64,000 nucleotides of DNA from the NCBI GenBank assembly GCA_019828565.1, contig JAHDYR010000062.1:930001-994000 (forward strand), written 5' to 3'. Made by a program: the position numbers and the translations under genes. The stretch comes from Carpediemonas membranifera. Taxonomy: Eukaryota; Fornicata. The notes under the pieces were generated by a model. The model made no database searches, was not told the origin of the DNA, and worked only from the letters and a program-made list of their open reading frames with translations. This document shows positions 28,852 through 39,125 of the stretch, piece by piece (positions within the stretch are counted from its first letter, which is position 1; each line of letters starts with the position of its first letter).

Positions 28852-29847
28852 TCAGAGCTTCATCCACTTGGGCTTCCCCGGCGCCCCGCCCCGTCTTGGC
28901 CCCTGCGACGCCGCCGCCGGCTGCCGCTGCTGCTGGGGCTGGGGGGAATCTCTGGCGCGCACGGTGCGAGCCATCTCCCGCCAGTCGACGTCCATCGTGG
29001 AGTGGTACTCAGGGCGCCTCGCCTCCCCGAACTGGGGTGAGAGCTCAGCGACAGGGACGTCCACTCCGCCCACAGGGACGGTAGGGCCAGCCCAGTGGAG
29101 GTACAGCTTGTACCGCTGCTTGATACCAAGGTCGAACAGCGTTGTCTCGTCCCGGGACACGGGTTTGGGTGGGAAGCCCGCCCTGAGCTCGAACGACTCG
29201 ACCGGGACGCCACCGAACGCCTCTGAGACAGTGGAGTAGACCTCAGCGGCAGTGGTTACTACAGGGACGGTGATGCTGCCGGCCGTGCGGCCCGTCGTCT
29301 CCTGGAGCAGGAGTTGGACCTCGGGGTTTAGGACCCGCTCCCGGTCCTTGAGCCAATTGTTCATCTCACGGGTGCGCAACACGTTCCTTGCCTGCTGTCC
29401 CCGCATGAACTTGCTGTGGGAGATTGCCATTGCCCTAAAGTCAGCCGCGGACAGCTTCGTGTCGGACTCGGGCGTGCTGACGCCTGATGCTGGGTTGCTA
29501 CTGGTTGTAGGAGCGTCTCTCTGCATGTTGACGTCCTCACTATCCATCTCCTTCGCTGTGCTGGCCGGCGTCGTCCGTTCGGACGGGAGGCCGATCACGG
29601 TGAGAGCGAGGAACTGCTTTCCGCCAGCCGCAAGCTCGGATATCGTCTGGGAGTCCCAGTTGTGCCCAAGAGGGACGCCATCGACGATCACGGCGAACAC
29701 AGTGTGCGGCTCAAGGTCGAAATGCTCGATGACAGCTGGAATAGACGTTTCCTGACCAAACATGGCCACTTTCACATCATTCCCGATCTTACGGGCCAGT
29801 GTATCGTCCACATTAAGAGTAATAGCAACCTTCGCTGGTCTTGACAT
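28852..29847 (-). CDS. UBX-domain protein
   Basis: This is a 331-residue protein from ATG 29847 (MSRPAKVAI). Residues 1-75 look like a ubiquitin-fold (RBD/UBL-type) domain. Residues about 185-255 contain SFELRAGFPPKPVSRDETTL and DLGIKQRYKLYLHW, the UBX core with its FPP turn, which in other eukaryotes docks on the AAA ATPase Cdc48/p97. The C-terminus is Gln/Arg/Gly/Pro-rich and ends in PKWMKL. Introns and breaks are absent. Confidence 0.65.
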   Translation of the reverse strand: MSRPAKVAITLNVDDTLARKIGNDVKVAMFGQETSIPAVIEHFDLEPHTVFAVIVDGVPLGHNWDSQTISELAAGGKQFLALTVIGLPSERTTPASTAKEMDSEDVNMQRDAPTTSSNPASGVSTPESDTKLSAADFRAMAISHSKFMRGQQARNVLRTREMNNWLKDRERVLNPEVQLLLQETTGRTAGSITVPVVTTAAEVYSTVSEAFGGVPVESFELRAGFPPKPVSRDETTLFDLGIKQRYKLYLHWAGPTVPVGGVDVPVAELSPQFGEARRPEYHSTMDVDWREMARTVRARDSPQPQQQRQPAAASQGPRRGGAPGKPKWMKL

Positions 29848-29930
29848 GAGAATGTTGTCGTGTCGACAATCAATCAGCACGAGCCCAGTGATAAGTCACT
29901 ATGCAAGCACCTTTACTGTAGCAATAACCA

Positions 29931-31331
29931 TCACCCGAGGGCATCCATGGCGGAAACCCACTTGTCCCGCAGGCTGGCCGACCCGGCCCCGAAGACCGTC
30001 TCTTCTCCATCGTGACACACCACGAGCCCAGCCTTGGACGGTTTGATGGCCCGCGTGTCATCCGGGTAGACCTTGGCCTCGAGGATCGGTACAGCCATCT
30101 CTGGAGCGTCCTTCTTTCCGATGGCCCGCCACGCCAGGACGTGGGCGTCCGTGTCGAGATAGAGCTCCCGGGGCTGGGACCTGACCCCGTCGTGCTTGAT
30201 GAAGACGGAACCCCGCTTCAGGATCGCCACTAGCTGCCGGGACAGCGCGCTGTAGTCAGGTGTCGCGTGTCCGGCGGTGTCGGGCGTGGGCTCGATCTGC
30301 TCCACCACGGGCTCCACGTCGTCGAGGGCGATGGGAGCCACGGCAGGGGCGGGCTCGCACCCGTCTTCGTCAGAGTCTGGGGCGGGCTCGGGGTCATGGG
30401 CGACTGTGACGGGATCAGTCTCATGTTGCTGTTCAACCGACGCAACCGGCTGCGTCTCTGCTACATCGTCCTCCTCGTGCCCTGCAGCTGTGGCGTCGGC
30501 CTCGCCCAGCACGGGCACATCTGCGACCGGCCCTTGCGGCATGGCGATGACGCAGCCAGCCGGGAGACCCAGCAGGTCGGCGATGTGGTCTGGCAGCAGA
30601 CCCAGCACGCGGAGTTCGGGGACCGGGGCCTCTCTCGGGGGGGCAGACACAGGCTCGGCCATGGCCTGGAGCTCCCCGTCGCCGATGATCGAGTCGAGGT
30701 CGGGCATTGACGCCAGCGACATCGCCTCAACCCTATGCCTGACGACCGACGGGGACGGGACGGGCTCGGGATCCAGCACCTCGGGCTCGACGAGGGTCGT
30801 CTGGGCGAGGGTGGACGGATCCCGCTGCACACGGAGGGCGTCGAACGCCATGTTCATGCGGGACACGGGGGACGGCACGGTTGCCCTGTCGCGGGCCTCC
30901 TTCGCCTCCCTCTTCAGCATCTCCTCGAACTTCTTCGCATAGTCAGTGGGACCTGGTTCAGCAGGCTTGGCAGCTTCTTCTCCTGGCTTGGGTGGGTCTC
31001 GGCTGGGCAGCTGGGGCGAGGGGCCGTCAGTGCGGCGGATCTTCACCAGTTGTTCCCGACAGACATCTAAAAATGTCGTGAAGTCCATAATTGTGCTGAA
31101 TTGGTACATGAAACGGTTGCTACCGCTATCAATCTGGACCATAAGGTCCTTTCTATCGTATTCTAGCTGCATTTGGTTGAAATAGTGCATGAACTTCGTG
31201 GTTGAGCCCGAATTTTCACGGCACACGATGTAGTTGACATCCGGATCGATTATGAGGGTTACTAACGACCGCATGTTCCTCTTTAGGTTGCCATACGTCA
31301 CTCTATGGACATGGAAGTTCTGTTTCGCCAT
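29931..31331 (-). CDS. PH-like domain protein with acidic linker
   Basis: This is a 466-residue protein from ATG 31331. The N-terminal 90 residues are strand-rich and could be one PH-like module. A Pro/Glu/Asp-rich linker spans about 95-350. The last 110 residues (VAILKRGSVFIKH... to LRDKWVSAMDALG) have the strand pattern and final amphipathic helix with Trp of pleckstrin-homology domains, which bind phosphoinositides or proteins. AGTAAA lies 14 bases past the stop (29912-29917 on this strand). The partner is unknown. Confidence 0.6.
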   Translation of the reverse strand: MAKQNFHVHRVTYGNLKRNMRSLVTLIIDPDVNYIVCRENSGSTTKFMHYFNQMQLEYDRKDLMVQIDSGSNRFMYQFSTIMDFTTFLDVCREQLVKIRRTDGPSPQLPSRDPPKPGEEAAKPAEPGPTDYAKKFEEMLKREAKEARDRATVPSPVSRMNMAFDALRVQRDPSTLAQTTLVEPEVLDPEPVPSPSVVRHRVEAMSLASMPDLDSIIGDGELQAMAEPVSAPPREAPVPELRVLGLLPDHIADLLGLPAGCVIAMPQGPVADVPVLGEADATAAGHEEDDVAETQPVASVEQQHETDPVTVAHDPEPAPDSDEDGCEPAPAVAPIALDDVEPVVEQIEPTPDTAGHATPDYSALSRQLVAILKRGSVFIKHDGVRSQPRELYLDTDAHVLAWRAIGKKDAPEMAVPILEAKVYPDDTRAIKPSKAGLVVCHDGEETVFGAGSASLRDKWVSAMDALG

Positions 31332-31592
31332 GAGTTGTGCAAAAGTGCATTTTTCTGGCGGGTCTATGCCTGTAGCTAACGCCGTTGTGGGCGACGATGA
31401 CCGAATGAAACAGATACTTCAATTTCTCCTCTTTTCTTATTCTCTGTCCGCGCGGGTTGACCCCGTCCTTTCCGATAATCTGATGATGACTCCGATCATA
31501 CCCAAACCAAGCCGATTATGCCCCTACCATGGTCTGACAACGTATATCAAGGTTGGCAAGGCCAACTTGATCTCGACTCGGTCATCCGGTGA

Positions 31593-33162
31593 ATGACGGA
31601 ACCGAGCCGGACTGAGTATGGCGTTGTGACGCGCTTCACAGTACTTGATAGCGAGCCATTTGTTGAAATAGACGCACCGCCCGAAGAAGTTACCATATTC
31701 AGCGGTCTAATGGCGGAATACGAGTTCGTCAGCAGCACAATACTCACACAGGCTGTATGATTCTAGCACAGACAGCGCGATAACGTTTAGAGCACGCGCT
31801 GAACACTCATATCTTGGATACTCCGTCTCCGCCGAGCTCCAAGCCGACAAGCTCCACCGCATCACTGTCCTGCGGCCCCAGATGATCCCCCCGCCCCGCC
31901 CTGCTCTCCACGACGCCCAGACCGCCCACATAGGCCGGGTACTGAACTCCCCGCACCGGCTTCCCATGCTGATCGCGAGCACTGCCCCTGACGTCCCCGG
32001 CAACAGCGTCGCCAAGACCATCCTCCTCGCCCTGGCCCTCGCCCCACCGTCACGGACCCTCACCATGCTCCTGGCCTCACCCACCGCTGGCGTGGGTCGG
32101 CTCCTCGCGTTCCTGGGCGCCCTACCGCACTGCCGCGTCGTCGAGGCGTTCCCCTCCACCGTCACCCCCACCACCCTGCTCCCTCGGGCTGCGGGCAGCA
32201 GCGTCAGTGCAGGCAGCATGGGCTCGGCAGACCACGTCTACCTGGCCCGCCACACCAACCTCCCTCCCGCGGCGGTGCGGGGGCTGGCTGACATGGCGCT
32301 CGGTCCCACAACAGTCGCTATCACCCGGGGGTCGGTCCGGGTCCACAGCAGGGCGGCCCTCACGGTGCTGGTGGAGACCACAGAGGAGAGGCCGGTCGGC
32401 TGGGCATCTGTCCTTAAACTGCCAGCGACTATGCTGGACGGCATGACGCTGCCAGTGTGGTGGGACTCGGCCAGCCTAGCTCTCCGGGACGTACTCATCT
32501 CCAGCACGCTCCTCTCCCGCCACAGCGCCGTGTCTGGCCCGCGGGCCGAGACGTCGGGCGCCCCCGGGTCTGTCGAGGAAGAGATGGCGCTGGTGAACGA
32601 TCACGCAGCCGCCCCCATGCCTCTGGACACGTACTTTGGCGCCATACAGACCCTGCGGCACGGCATGCCGGATATGACCCTGGCGGACGCCGACAGGGCT
32701 GTCATCCGCCGGTTCGCAGAGTCGGTTCGGAGTCAGCTCGACGCCACGGCCTCGCCGGACCTGGAGCTCATGGGAGGCCTGGGGCTGGGGCTGGTCGAGC
32801 TGGCGAGAGGGCTTGCGGTGTTGCGGGGCCGTGACGTTGATCGCACCGTGGTCATCGACGCAGTTCGGCTGGTCAAGATGATGCTCGAAATCCGGTTCCA
32901 GTCCCCTGCTGCTGGGGTGCCGGCCAGCAGGAGTGCCAAGCAGGGAAAGAAGCCGAGCAAGGCGAGGAGCACCAAGGACCTGCTTGCGGCATTGGAGAAG
33001 ACCGCGAAGGGGCGGGGGTCGAGCGTCTTCGTCATGCCGGACATCATTGCCATCGGGCAGTCAGTGGGGCTGGACGAGAGCAGCGCGCAGGAGGCGGTTG
33101 ACCGGCTCAACCAGGCGGGGGCCCTGGTCCGGAAGCAGGACGGGACGCTCAGGGTTGTGTGA
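31593..33162 (+). CDS. Divergent MCM-like protein lacking the ATPase motifs
   Basis: The exons are 31593-31723 and 31752-33162, joined over a 28-nt intron (GTTCGT...CTCACACAG), giving 513 residues. The frame resembles the C-terminal half of MCM helicase subunits: a stretch ASPTAGVGRLLAFL where the Walker A lysine is missing, a Walker B position without Asp-Glu, a block TTVAITRGSVRVHSRAAL like the MCM pre-sensor hairpin, LLSRHS in the arginine-finger position (LLSRFD in MCMs), and a C-terminal winged-helix-like segment. MCMDC2 and plant/animal meiotic MCM relatives are the nearest idea. It sits directly upstream of an HFM1/MER3 gene on the same strand. The assignment is by motif and order only. 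Confidence 0.5.
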
Positions 33163-33862
33163 GGCGGGGCGGGTGTAATAAAGTGGCATGGCTGGGGGCA
33201 TGGGGTCACTGGAGGGCGGGGAAGAGCATGGGCTAAGAGTGGGCTAAGGTGCGGGGAGGGAACGAACGATGTCTTGGCTGGGGAGCAGAAAGAGACACAC
33301 GAGGTGAATGCACACTTGAAATGATGCAGAATCAGTTGATAGTGGGCACTCATTGCCATTTTCCTGCTGCCGACAGCATTCTGTGACCCTGGATAATTGC
33401 TCTCTGCTATCTCTGCTCAATGCCAAGCAGATACCATTCCGTGCGCTTTCGATAAGATATTGGAGTAGCCATCCCAAGTAGCATGAATTCCTACTGTCGA
33501 TGGTTCCACTGTCTGCCCTCATTCACAGCCCCTTCACCCAATCTCAAGCCCAAGAGGAGAGCCAGGACATGTGAGACACAAGTCTCCTTATGCGATATGC
33601 CTACCCAATCGGCAGCTGGCAGCCAGCCGCATCTCAGCTCTTCCAGCCACAGCCGAAAGACACGGGCGACAGCCCGCCAATGACAAGCATCAAGAGAAGG
33701 CGCCTCAAGCAGACCAGAATCGAGGTGAACTGATACTACTACAACTGATTATCAATTGACGAATCGTGCCTAAAACTGCACTGTTTCCGGCATACGCTTA
33801 GGTTGTCCAGAACCGCCAGTTAGCTCTTCATTCACCACAAGCCGGTAGTCAAGAGCGAACTT
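33163..33862. other. Intergenic stretch, 700 bases
   Basis: This separates the MCM-like and HFM1-like genes. I find no supported ORF or RNA gene. TAATAAAG at 33176-33183 may act in 3' processing. CCTAAAACTGCACTG at about 33770 resembles CCTAAAACTGCGACA at 6834 near another start region and may be a promoter word. Confidence 0.4.
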
Positions 33863-36800
33863 ATGGCAGATCAAGACCTTGACGATCTATTCGGGGGCTT
33901 CTTTAGCCATCAGGACATGATTGCAACATTTCCAGCTGCAAACACCACTTCGACGCCGAAAGAGAGCGATTCCGTCGACATATCCACTGTTTCATCATAT
34001 AGTGATGACAATAGTCTATTCTCCCGCTTCGTAGAAGAGTCCACGGCAAAGCCGACACCGTTGGCGGAAAAGATGAAGCAAAGCGCGCCAAAGCCTCGCC
34101 TCCCTCAGAGCAACGCGTCCACACCCATCCTCAACATCAACAAGGATGAGCTGACCGATACCGCCGCTGTGAAACCGCTGAAGTTCAAAGGATTCACCCC
34201 AACGCCGGAACCGCCCAAGAAGGCGCGCCACGAGCCTGCCCGCAAGGACGCAGCAATCAAACCGATGAAAGGACCTCTCCGACAGTCTGATATCGACTCG
34301 TTTTTCGAGTCCGCCCGCCGCGCGGCCCCCAAGTCGACCCGGGAGCCGGCCAGCCCTCCCCGCCGGACAACGGATCACGTACCGTTCTTCGAGACAACAC
34401 AGCAGCCAGCTAAACCCCCTCCAGTGCGCTCGGGCCCGCCTGTCCGCCAACCCCACGACACGAGTGTCGACGCCTTCTTTCAGAGTACCCGACGCCAGGC
34501 ACCCCCGCCTAGGGCAACCAGTCCGCCTATGAAGCGAGCCCGCATGGAGCAACGGACTCCACCGCCCACGGACCCCCGCCTCGAGGCGATGGGGCGGGCG
34601 GGTGTTGGTCCGGGCGCTAGTGTGGGGCACGTGTCGGTCCAGCCCTCAGTGCAGCCGCCGCTGACTGGATCCAACGTGCCCGACGGCTGCCTGCCCATCA
34701 GCGTGCTCCCCGCGGAGTACCAGGCCATCTTCCCCTACCCCTGCTTCAACCGCGTCCAGTCCGAGGCGTACAGCGCCGTCATGGACGACGGGGCAGCCAG
34801 CAACATCATCCTGTCGGCTCCCACGGGCTCGGGAAAGACCACGATCTTCGAGCTTGCGATGCTGCACCTTGTGATGCGTCATGGCCGGCTCAACGGGGCA
34901 CATAAGATCATCTACCTCGCCCCGATCAAGGCGCTGTGCCAGGAGAGGTTTGAGGACTGGAAGGAGCGTCTATGCAAGCCACTGGGCATCACGGCGGTGC
35001 TTTTTACGGGCGACGTCGAGACGTACCGTCTATCGCACCTCACCAAGGCCGACCTCATTATCGCCACCCCAGAGAAGTGGGATTCCGCCACACGGAAGTA
35101 CGCCGACCAGGAGAACGTCGTGGGCTTTACCCAGCTGCTCCTCATCGACGAGATCCACCTGCTGAACGAGAACCGCGGCCCAACTCTGGAGTCCCTCGTG
35201 GCCAGGCTCCGCACACTCGGCGGCTCCCCCCAGTTCGCAGGGTCTGCGCTCGAGACGCTGCGGACGATCGCAGTCTCCGCCACCATCCCCAACATCGAGG
35301 ACATCGCGGCCTGGCTTGGGGTGCGGCAGACGGGCCTGCTGAAGTTCGACCAGTCTTACCGCCCCGTCCCCCTCGAGCGGCGGGTGCTGGCGTACCCCGA
35401 GGCCAAGAGCGAGTTCTTGTTTGACCGCAACCTCGACTACAAGATCGCGGACGTCGTCACGCGATACGCTGAGGGTAAGCCGACGCTCATCTTCTGCTCC
35501 ACCCGCAAGGGGACGGTGCAGACGGCACAAACACTGGCCCGGGACTGTGAGCTCGAGCTGCGCCACCCCAACTCCACCACGGAGGACCAGGTGCTGTCCG
35601 AGCTGATGCGGCAGGGCGTCGGCTTCCACCACGCCGGGCTCAGCATGTCAGACCGCAGGGCCGTCGAGAGCGCCTTCATCGCGGGCAAGCTGAGCGTGCT
35701 CTGCACCACGAGCACGCTGGCCCTGGGCGTCAACCTGCCCGCCCGGCTCGTCATCATCAAGGGCACGACGATGTACAACAACGGGCGCTGGGAACAGTAC
35801 GACGCCATGAGGGTCCAGCAGATGGTCGGGCGGGCGGGTCGGCCGCAGTTCGACCACAGAGGCGTCGCGGTTGTCATGACGAGCGCCGACCAGCGCCATA
35901 GATACGAGGATATCGTCAACGAGAACGTGCTGGTCGAGAGTGGACTCCATGCCACACTCGCCGAGCACCTCAACGCGGAGGTCGTGATCGGCACCGTCGG
36001 TGACCGGGCCGCGGCCGTGTCGTGGTTGCGGCACACGTTCTACTTCATCCGTGCCCTCCGAGTCCCCGCCCGCTACGGCCTGCCCGGCGCCCTCACCCCC
36101 GACGCCATCCAGGAGCACCTGCTCCGGGTGGTCGACCGCGCCCTGGAGCGTCTTATCGAGGCTGGACTGGTCGTGCTGGACGGCGAGACGGGCGCCATCT
36201 CACCCACCGAGGCCGGCAGGACCGTGTGCCGCTTCTACGTGGCCCTGGACACCGTCGCCAAGCTCATGGAGCTGCCCACAGACGCTGGACTGCTCGGGGT
36301 GCTCGAGGCCGTGTCGCAGGCCAAGGAGTTCGAGCAGCAGTCGAGCCGCATGAGCGAACGGAAGACGCTGAACGCCCTGTCCAAGAAGGTCCGCTTCCCG
36401 TACAAGAAGTCGGTCAAGACAGGTCCGATGAAGGTCTGCACGCTGCTCCAGGCCGACCTGCAGAGCCTCGACCCCGAGGAGTTTGCCCTGCGGACCGAGA
36501 TGTTCAACCTGCGGGACTCGGCCCACCGCATCCTCATGTGCGCCAGAGACCTCTTCGTCGCCCTCAAGCGGCCGGGGCCCGCCCTCAGTGCGGCAGGACT
36601 CAGCAAGGGCATCGCCAGCCGTCTCTGGCCGGACGCGGACAAGGGGCTTCTGAGGCAGCTGGACGGTGTCGGGCCCGTGATGGTCCGTAACCTGGCCGAG
36701 GGCGGCGTGACATCGTTCGACCACGTCGCCCAGGCCTCGACGATCAAGCTGGAGCACCTCTGCAGCCGTAACCCGCCGTTCGGAACGAAGCTGCGGGACC

Positions 36801-37711
36801 AGGTGGGCGCCATCGGACGTGTGACGGCCCAGCTCACCGCCCAGCCGTACGACGGGGACTGCGTCGAGCTCAAGGCCGTGCTGTCCGTCCAGACCAGGCC
36901 CGCCAAGCCCCAGTGGCTGCTGCTGCTGGTCACGACGCATGACACGGTGGCGCTGTCCCGCCGCATCAGCACGGGCACAGCGGACGGTGTGGAGGTGCGG
37001 TGTCTCGTGCCGACGCCCACCGAGAGCCCCGAGATCTCGGTCGACATCATCCATGACAGCGTCGTCGGGGCAGACTGGCGCGGCCAGCTCGTGCCCCAGT
37101 GGCCGAAGCCCGTTATGGCGCCACAGCCCAAAGAGAAGGAGAAGCCGAAGCCGAAGGCGAAGAAGGTCGACCCGCCGACGCCCAAGCCGACGCCGAGGCC
37201 GGCCCCACCGACACCTGGGATCGAAGTCGTGCAGATGGTGAGCCAGCCGACCAGCCAGGGCAGGTCAGGAGGGTTTACGACAAGCCTGGACCAGCCGGTC
37301 GTCGTCCCCACAGGCCCTGGGCTGCTCAGCCAGGGCCAGCAGTGGGCCCCGCCACCCCAGCCCCAACAGCCCCAGTGGACCCCCACGGGCGGGTTCAGAC
37401 AGCAGTACCCGCCCCAGCCGCAGCCTCAGCCTTACCCGCCCCAGCAGCAGTGGCAGTACGCGCCGCCCTCTCTGCAGCGCCCCGGCCCTCCCCAGACACC
37501 GATGCGGTCCGCCGTGGCGGGTTATGCCCAGTCGCCCCACCCCGCGATGCCCCAGCACATGGCCCAGACGATGATGGCGCCTCAACCTATGACGGCGCCC
37601 CAGCCGTACCAGGCCTACCAGCCGCCTCCCCCGCCGACGGCCCCAGTGCAGTTTACGGGGACGGAGGAGGACGACTGGGGGGACGACGAGGACCTGTTCA
37701 TCGTCAAGTGA
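33863..37711 (+). CDS. HFM1/MER3-type Ski2-like DNA helicase
   Basis: This is a 1282-residue intronless protein. Residues 1-270 are disordered and hold repeated Phe-Phe motifs (DSFFESARR, DAFFQSTRR). The helicase core follows: SAPTGSGKTT (Walker A, about 317), LLIDEIHLLN (DEIH box, about 426), AVSATIPN, and HHAGLSMSDRRAVE to QQMVGRAGRPQ in the second RecA lobe. A winged helix and a Sec63-like helical region come next, with the helix-hairpin-helix LRQLDGVGPVMVRNLAEGG (about 930) and RNPPFGTK, a hallmark of HFM1/MER3. MER3 unwinds DNA and stabilises recombination intermediates in meiosis. The C-terminal 220 residues are Pro/Gln-rich and end in an acidic DDWGDDEDLF. AGTAAA is at 37716-37721. Confidence 0.85.
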   Translation: MADQDLDDLFGGFFSHQDMIATFPAANTTSTPKESDSVDISTVSSYSDDNSLFSRFVEESTAKPTPLAEKMKQSAPKPRLPQSNASTPILNINKDELTDTAAVKPLKFKGFTPTPEPPKKARHEPARKDAAIKPMKGPLRQSDIDSFFESARRAAPKSTREPASPPRRTTDHVPFFETTQQPAKPPPVRSGPPVRQPHDTSVDAFFQSTRRQAPPPRATSPPMKRARMEQRTPPPTDPRLEAMGRAGVGPGASVGHVSVQPSVQPPLTGSNVPDGCLPISVLPAEYQAIFPYPCFNRVQSEAYSAVMDDGAASNIILSAPTGSGKTTIFELAMLHLVMRHGRLNGAHKIIYLAPIKALCQERFEDWKERLCKPLGITAVLFTGDVETYRLSHLTKADLIIATPEKWDSATRKYADQENVVGFTQLLLIDEIHLLNENRGPTLESLVARLRTLGGSPQFAGSALETLRTIAVSATIPNIEDIAAWLGVRQTGLLKFDQSYRPVPLERRVLAYPEAKSEFLFDRNLDYKIADVVTRYAEGKPTLIFCSTRKGTVQTAQTLARDCELELRHPNSTTEDQVLSELMRQGVGFHHAGLSMSDRRAVESAFIAGKLSVLCTTSTLALGVNLPARLVIIKGTTMYNNGRWEQYDAMRVQQMVGRAGRPQFDHRGVAVVMTSADQRHRYEDIVNENVLVESGLHATLAEHLNAEVVIGTVGDRAAAVSWLRHTFYFIRALRVPARYGLPGALTPDAIQEHLLRVVDRALERLIEAGLVVLDGETGAISPTEAGRTVCRFYVALDTVAKLMELPTDAGLLGVLEAVSQAKEFEQQSSRMSERKTLNALSKKVRFPYKKSVKTGPMKVCTLLQADLQSLDPEEFALRTEMFNLRDSAHRILMCARDLFVALKRPGPALSAAGLSKGIASRLWPDADKGLLRQLDGVGPVMVRNLAEGGVTSFDHVAQASTIKLEHLCSRNPPFGTKLRDQVGAIGRVTAQLTAQPYDGDCVELKAVLSVQTRPAKPQWLLLLVTTHDTVALSRRISTGTADGVEVRCLVPTPTESPEISVDIIHDSVVGADWRGQLVPQWPKPVMAPQPKEKEKPKPKAKKVDPPTPKPTPRPAPPTPGIEVVQMVSQPTSQGRSGGFTTSLDQPVVVPTGPGLLSQGQQWAPPPQPQQPQWTPTGGFRQQYPPQPQPQPYPPQQQWQYAPPSLQRPGPPQTPMRSAVAGYAQSPHPAMPQHMAQTMMAPQPMTAPQPYQAYQPPPPPTAPVQFTGTEEDDWGDDEDLFIVK

Positions 37712-37744
37712 CGCCAGTAAACTTTATACATGCCGACCCACACC

Positions 37745-38887
37745 TCAGCGACCCTCGATCGGGGGCAGCCGCGTCTCCCGGCCTGCGCTGCTGACCCGCT
37801 TCACCCGCTCCGCCTTCCTCGGCTTCGGCAGCTCAGTACCGCCCTCGCTCATGGGCCTCACCGCTGGAACCGGCATGACTGCGCGCGGAGTCGATTTCTG
37901 TGCCCCCGACGGCGGCCGACCGTCCGGCTTGACCGCGGGGATTGAGACCGACCGAGTCTCGGCGACCCCGGCATTGTCAGGCTTCAGCGTCGCCTGACCC
38001 CCAACCCGGAGGTTTTTGATGAGCTCCAGGAGCCTGGTCTGCGAGCCACCGTCCAGACGCCCAAAGGTAGCTGACACCTCGATATCGGGGACGACGATAG
38101 GCACCTCGAGCTCGGGCTCAGGCGTGTCGTTGTCGGCGTCACCCTCGGCATCCTCCCCTTCCACCGACTCCGCGGGGATGCGGGGTGTGGGGGGGTTCTC
38201 GCCATGGAGCAGCGCCAGGATAGTCGGGTCAGTCTGCGCCTCGAGCACCGCTCGGCGGACCTGCTGCGCATCCAGAATGCTCTCGTCCGATTCGATGGCG
38301 TCTAGAAGGGTATCGATAGTTCGGCTATAGTTGTCGAGCGCCTTCTGCGCCCGGATCTCGCGGAGATAGTCTCGCTGCCCAGTCACAGTGCGCCGGCTGC
38401 CCTGCCCCGCGAGCATGATGGCTGCGGTGCTGTCGATCTCAGTCGAACCAGCACGCGAGCTGCGGTAAATGCCCTTCTCCACGGACTGGAGGGTGCTCAG
38501 GGAGGACGCAGAGAGCTTCGCCGAGAGGACTGATGACGGCGGCGGGATGGTAGCAGCGGAGGCGGAGGCCTTTGAGTAGTAGGAGCCCGAGACGGATGTC
38601 CCAGGGAGGAAAGAAGAGATGGACGTCTTCGGTGTGGCGGGAACCGAGGCGTTCACGGCAGTTAAAAAGGTGTATGCCTCCGAATCGTACTGGCTTTGAT
38701 CGAGCTTCTTCTCAATTTCCATCAGGGACTGTAGCTGTGCAATAGAGGGACGGAAGCCCTCGTTGGGCATCGGATAAGCCGTCATGGGGCCGTTATCCTC
38801 AATTTCCGGGTCTATTTCATCACATAACGCCTCCATGCGTTGTCTCTGTTCGTCAGCGAGGTCATCTTCTTTCAATAGGGTGGACAT
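37745..38887 (-). CDS. Hypothetical Ser/Pro-rich protein with helical centre
   Basis: This is a 380-residue protein from ATG 38887. The N-terminus is acidic, followed by a Ser/Ala-rich disordered stretch (about 90-150), a helical charged part (about 165-225, YLREIRAQKALDNYSRTI), an acidic linker, and a short helical segment TRLLELIKNLRVGG before a basic Pro-rich tail. No known domain. It is convergent with the helicase gene; the stops are 34 bases apart. The frame is clean. Confidence 0.6.
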   Translation of the reverse strand: MSTLLKEDDLADEQRQRMEALCDEIDPEIEDNGPMTAYPMPNEGFRPSIAQLQSLMEIEKKLDQSQYDSEAYTFLTAVNASVPATPKTSISSFLPGTSVSGSYYSKASASAATIPPPSSVLSAKLSASSLSTLQSVEKGIYRSSRAGSTEIDSTAAIMLAGQGSRRTVTGQRDYLREIRAQKALDNYSRTIDTLLDAIESDESILDAQQVRRAVLEAQTDPTILALLHGENPPTPRIPAESVEGEDAEGDADNDTPEPELEVPIVVPDIEVSATFGRLDGGSQTRLLELIKNLRVGGQATLKPDNAGVAETRSVSIPAVKPDGRPPSGAQKSTPRAVMPVPAVRPMSEGGTELPKPRKAERVKRVSSAGRETRLPPIEGR

Positions 38888-39125
38888 GGCAATCTGTTGC
38901 CCTAGCCTGCACCGACACACTCGGTTTGGGGGGACTACAGGGCCTTCCAGTCACGGCCACATGCATGCAGCTTGCGCCTGAGAATAAACACTTTCGCAGA
39001 CTCATGCTGATTAAAGACCTCCGAACTCCTTCGCCTCACGCCAAAGTTGACGTTTGAGCTTTGCCCTTCTTCTCCATTCACATGATATGAACAAGTTCTT
39101 TAGTTTCCCGACAAGACCCATTTAC

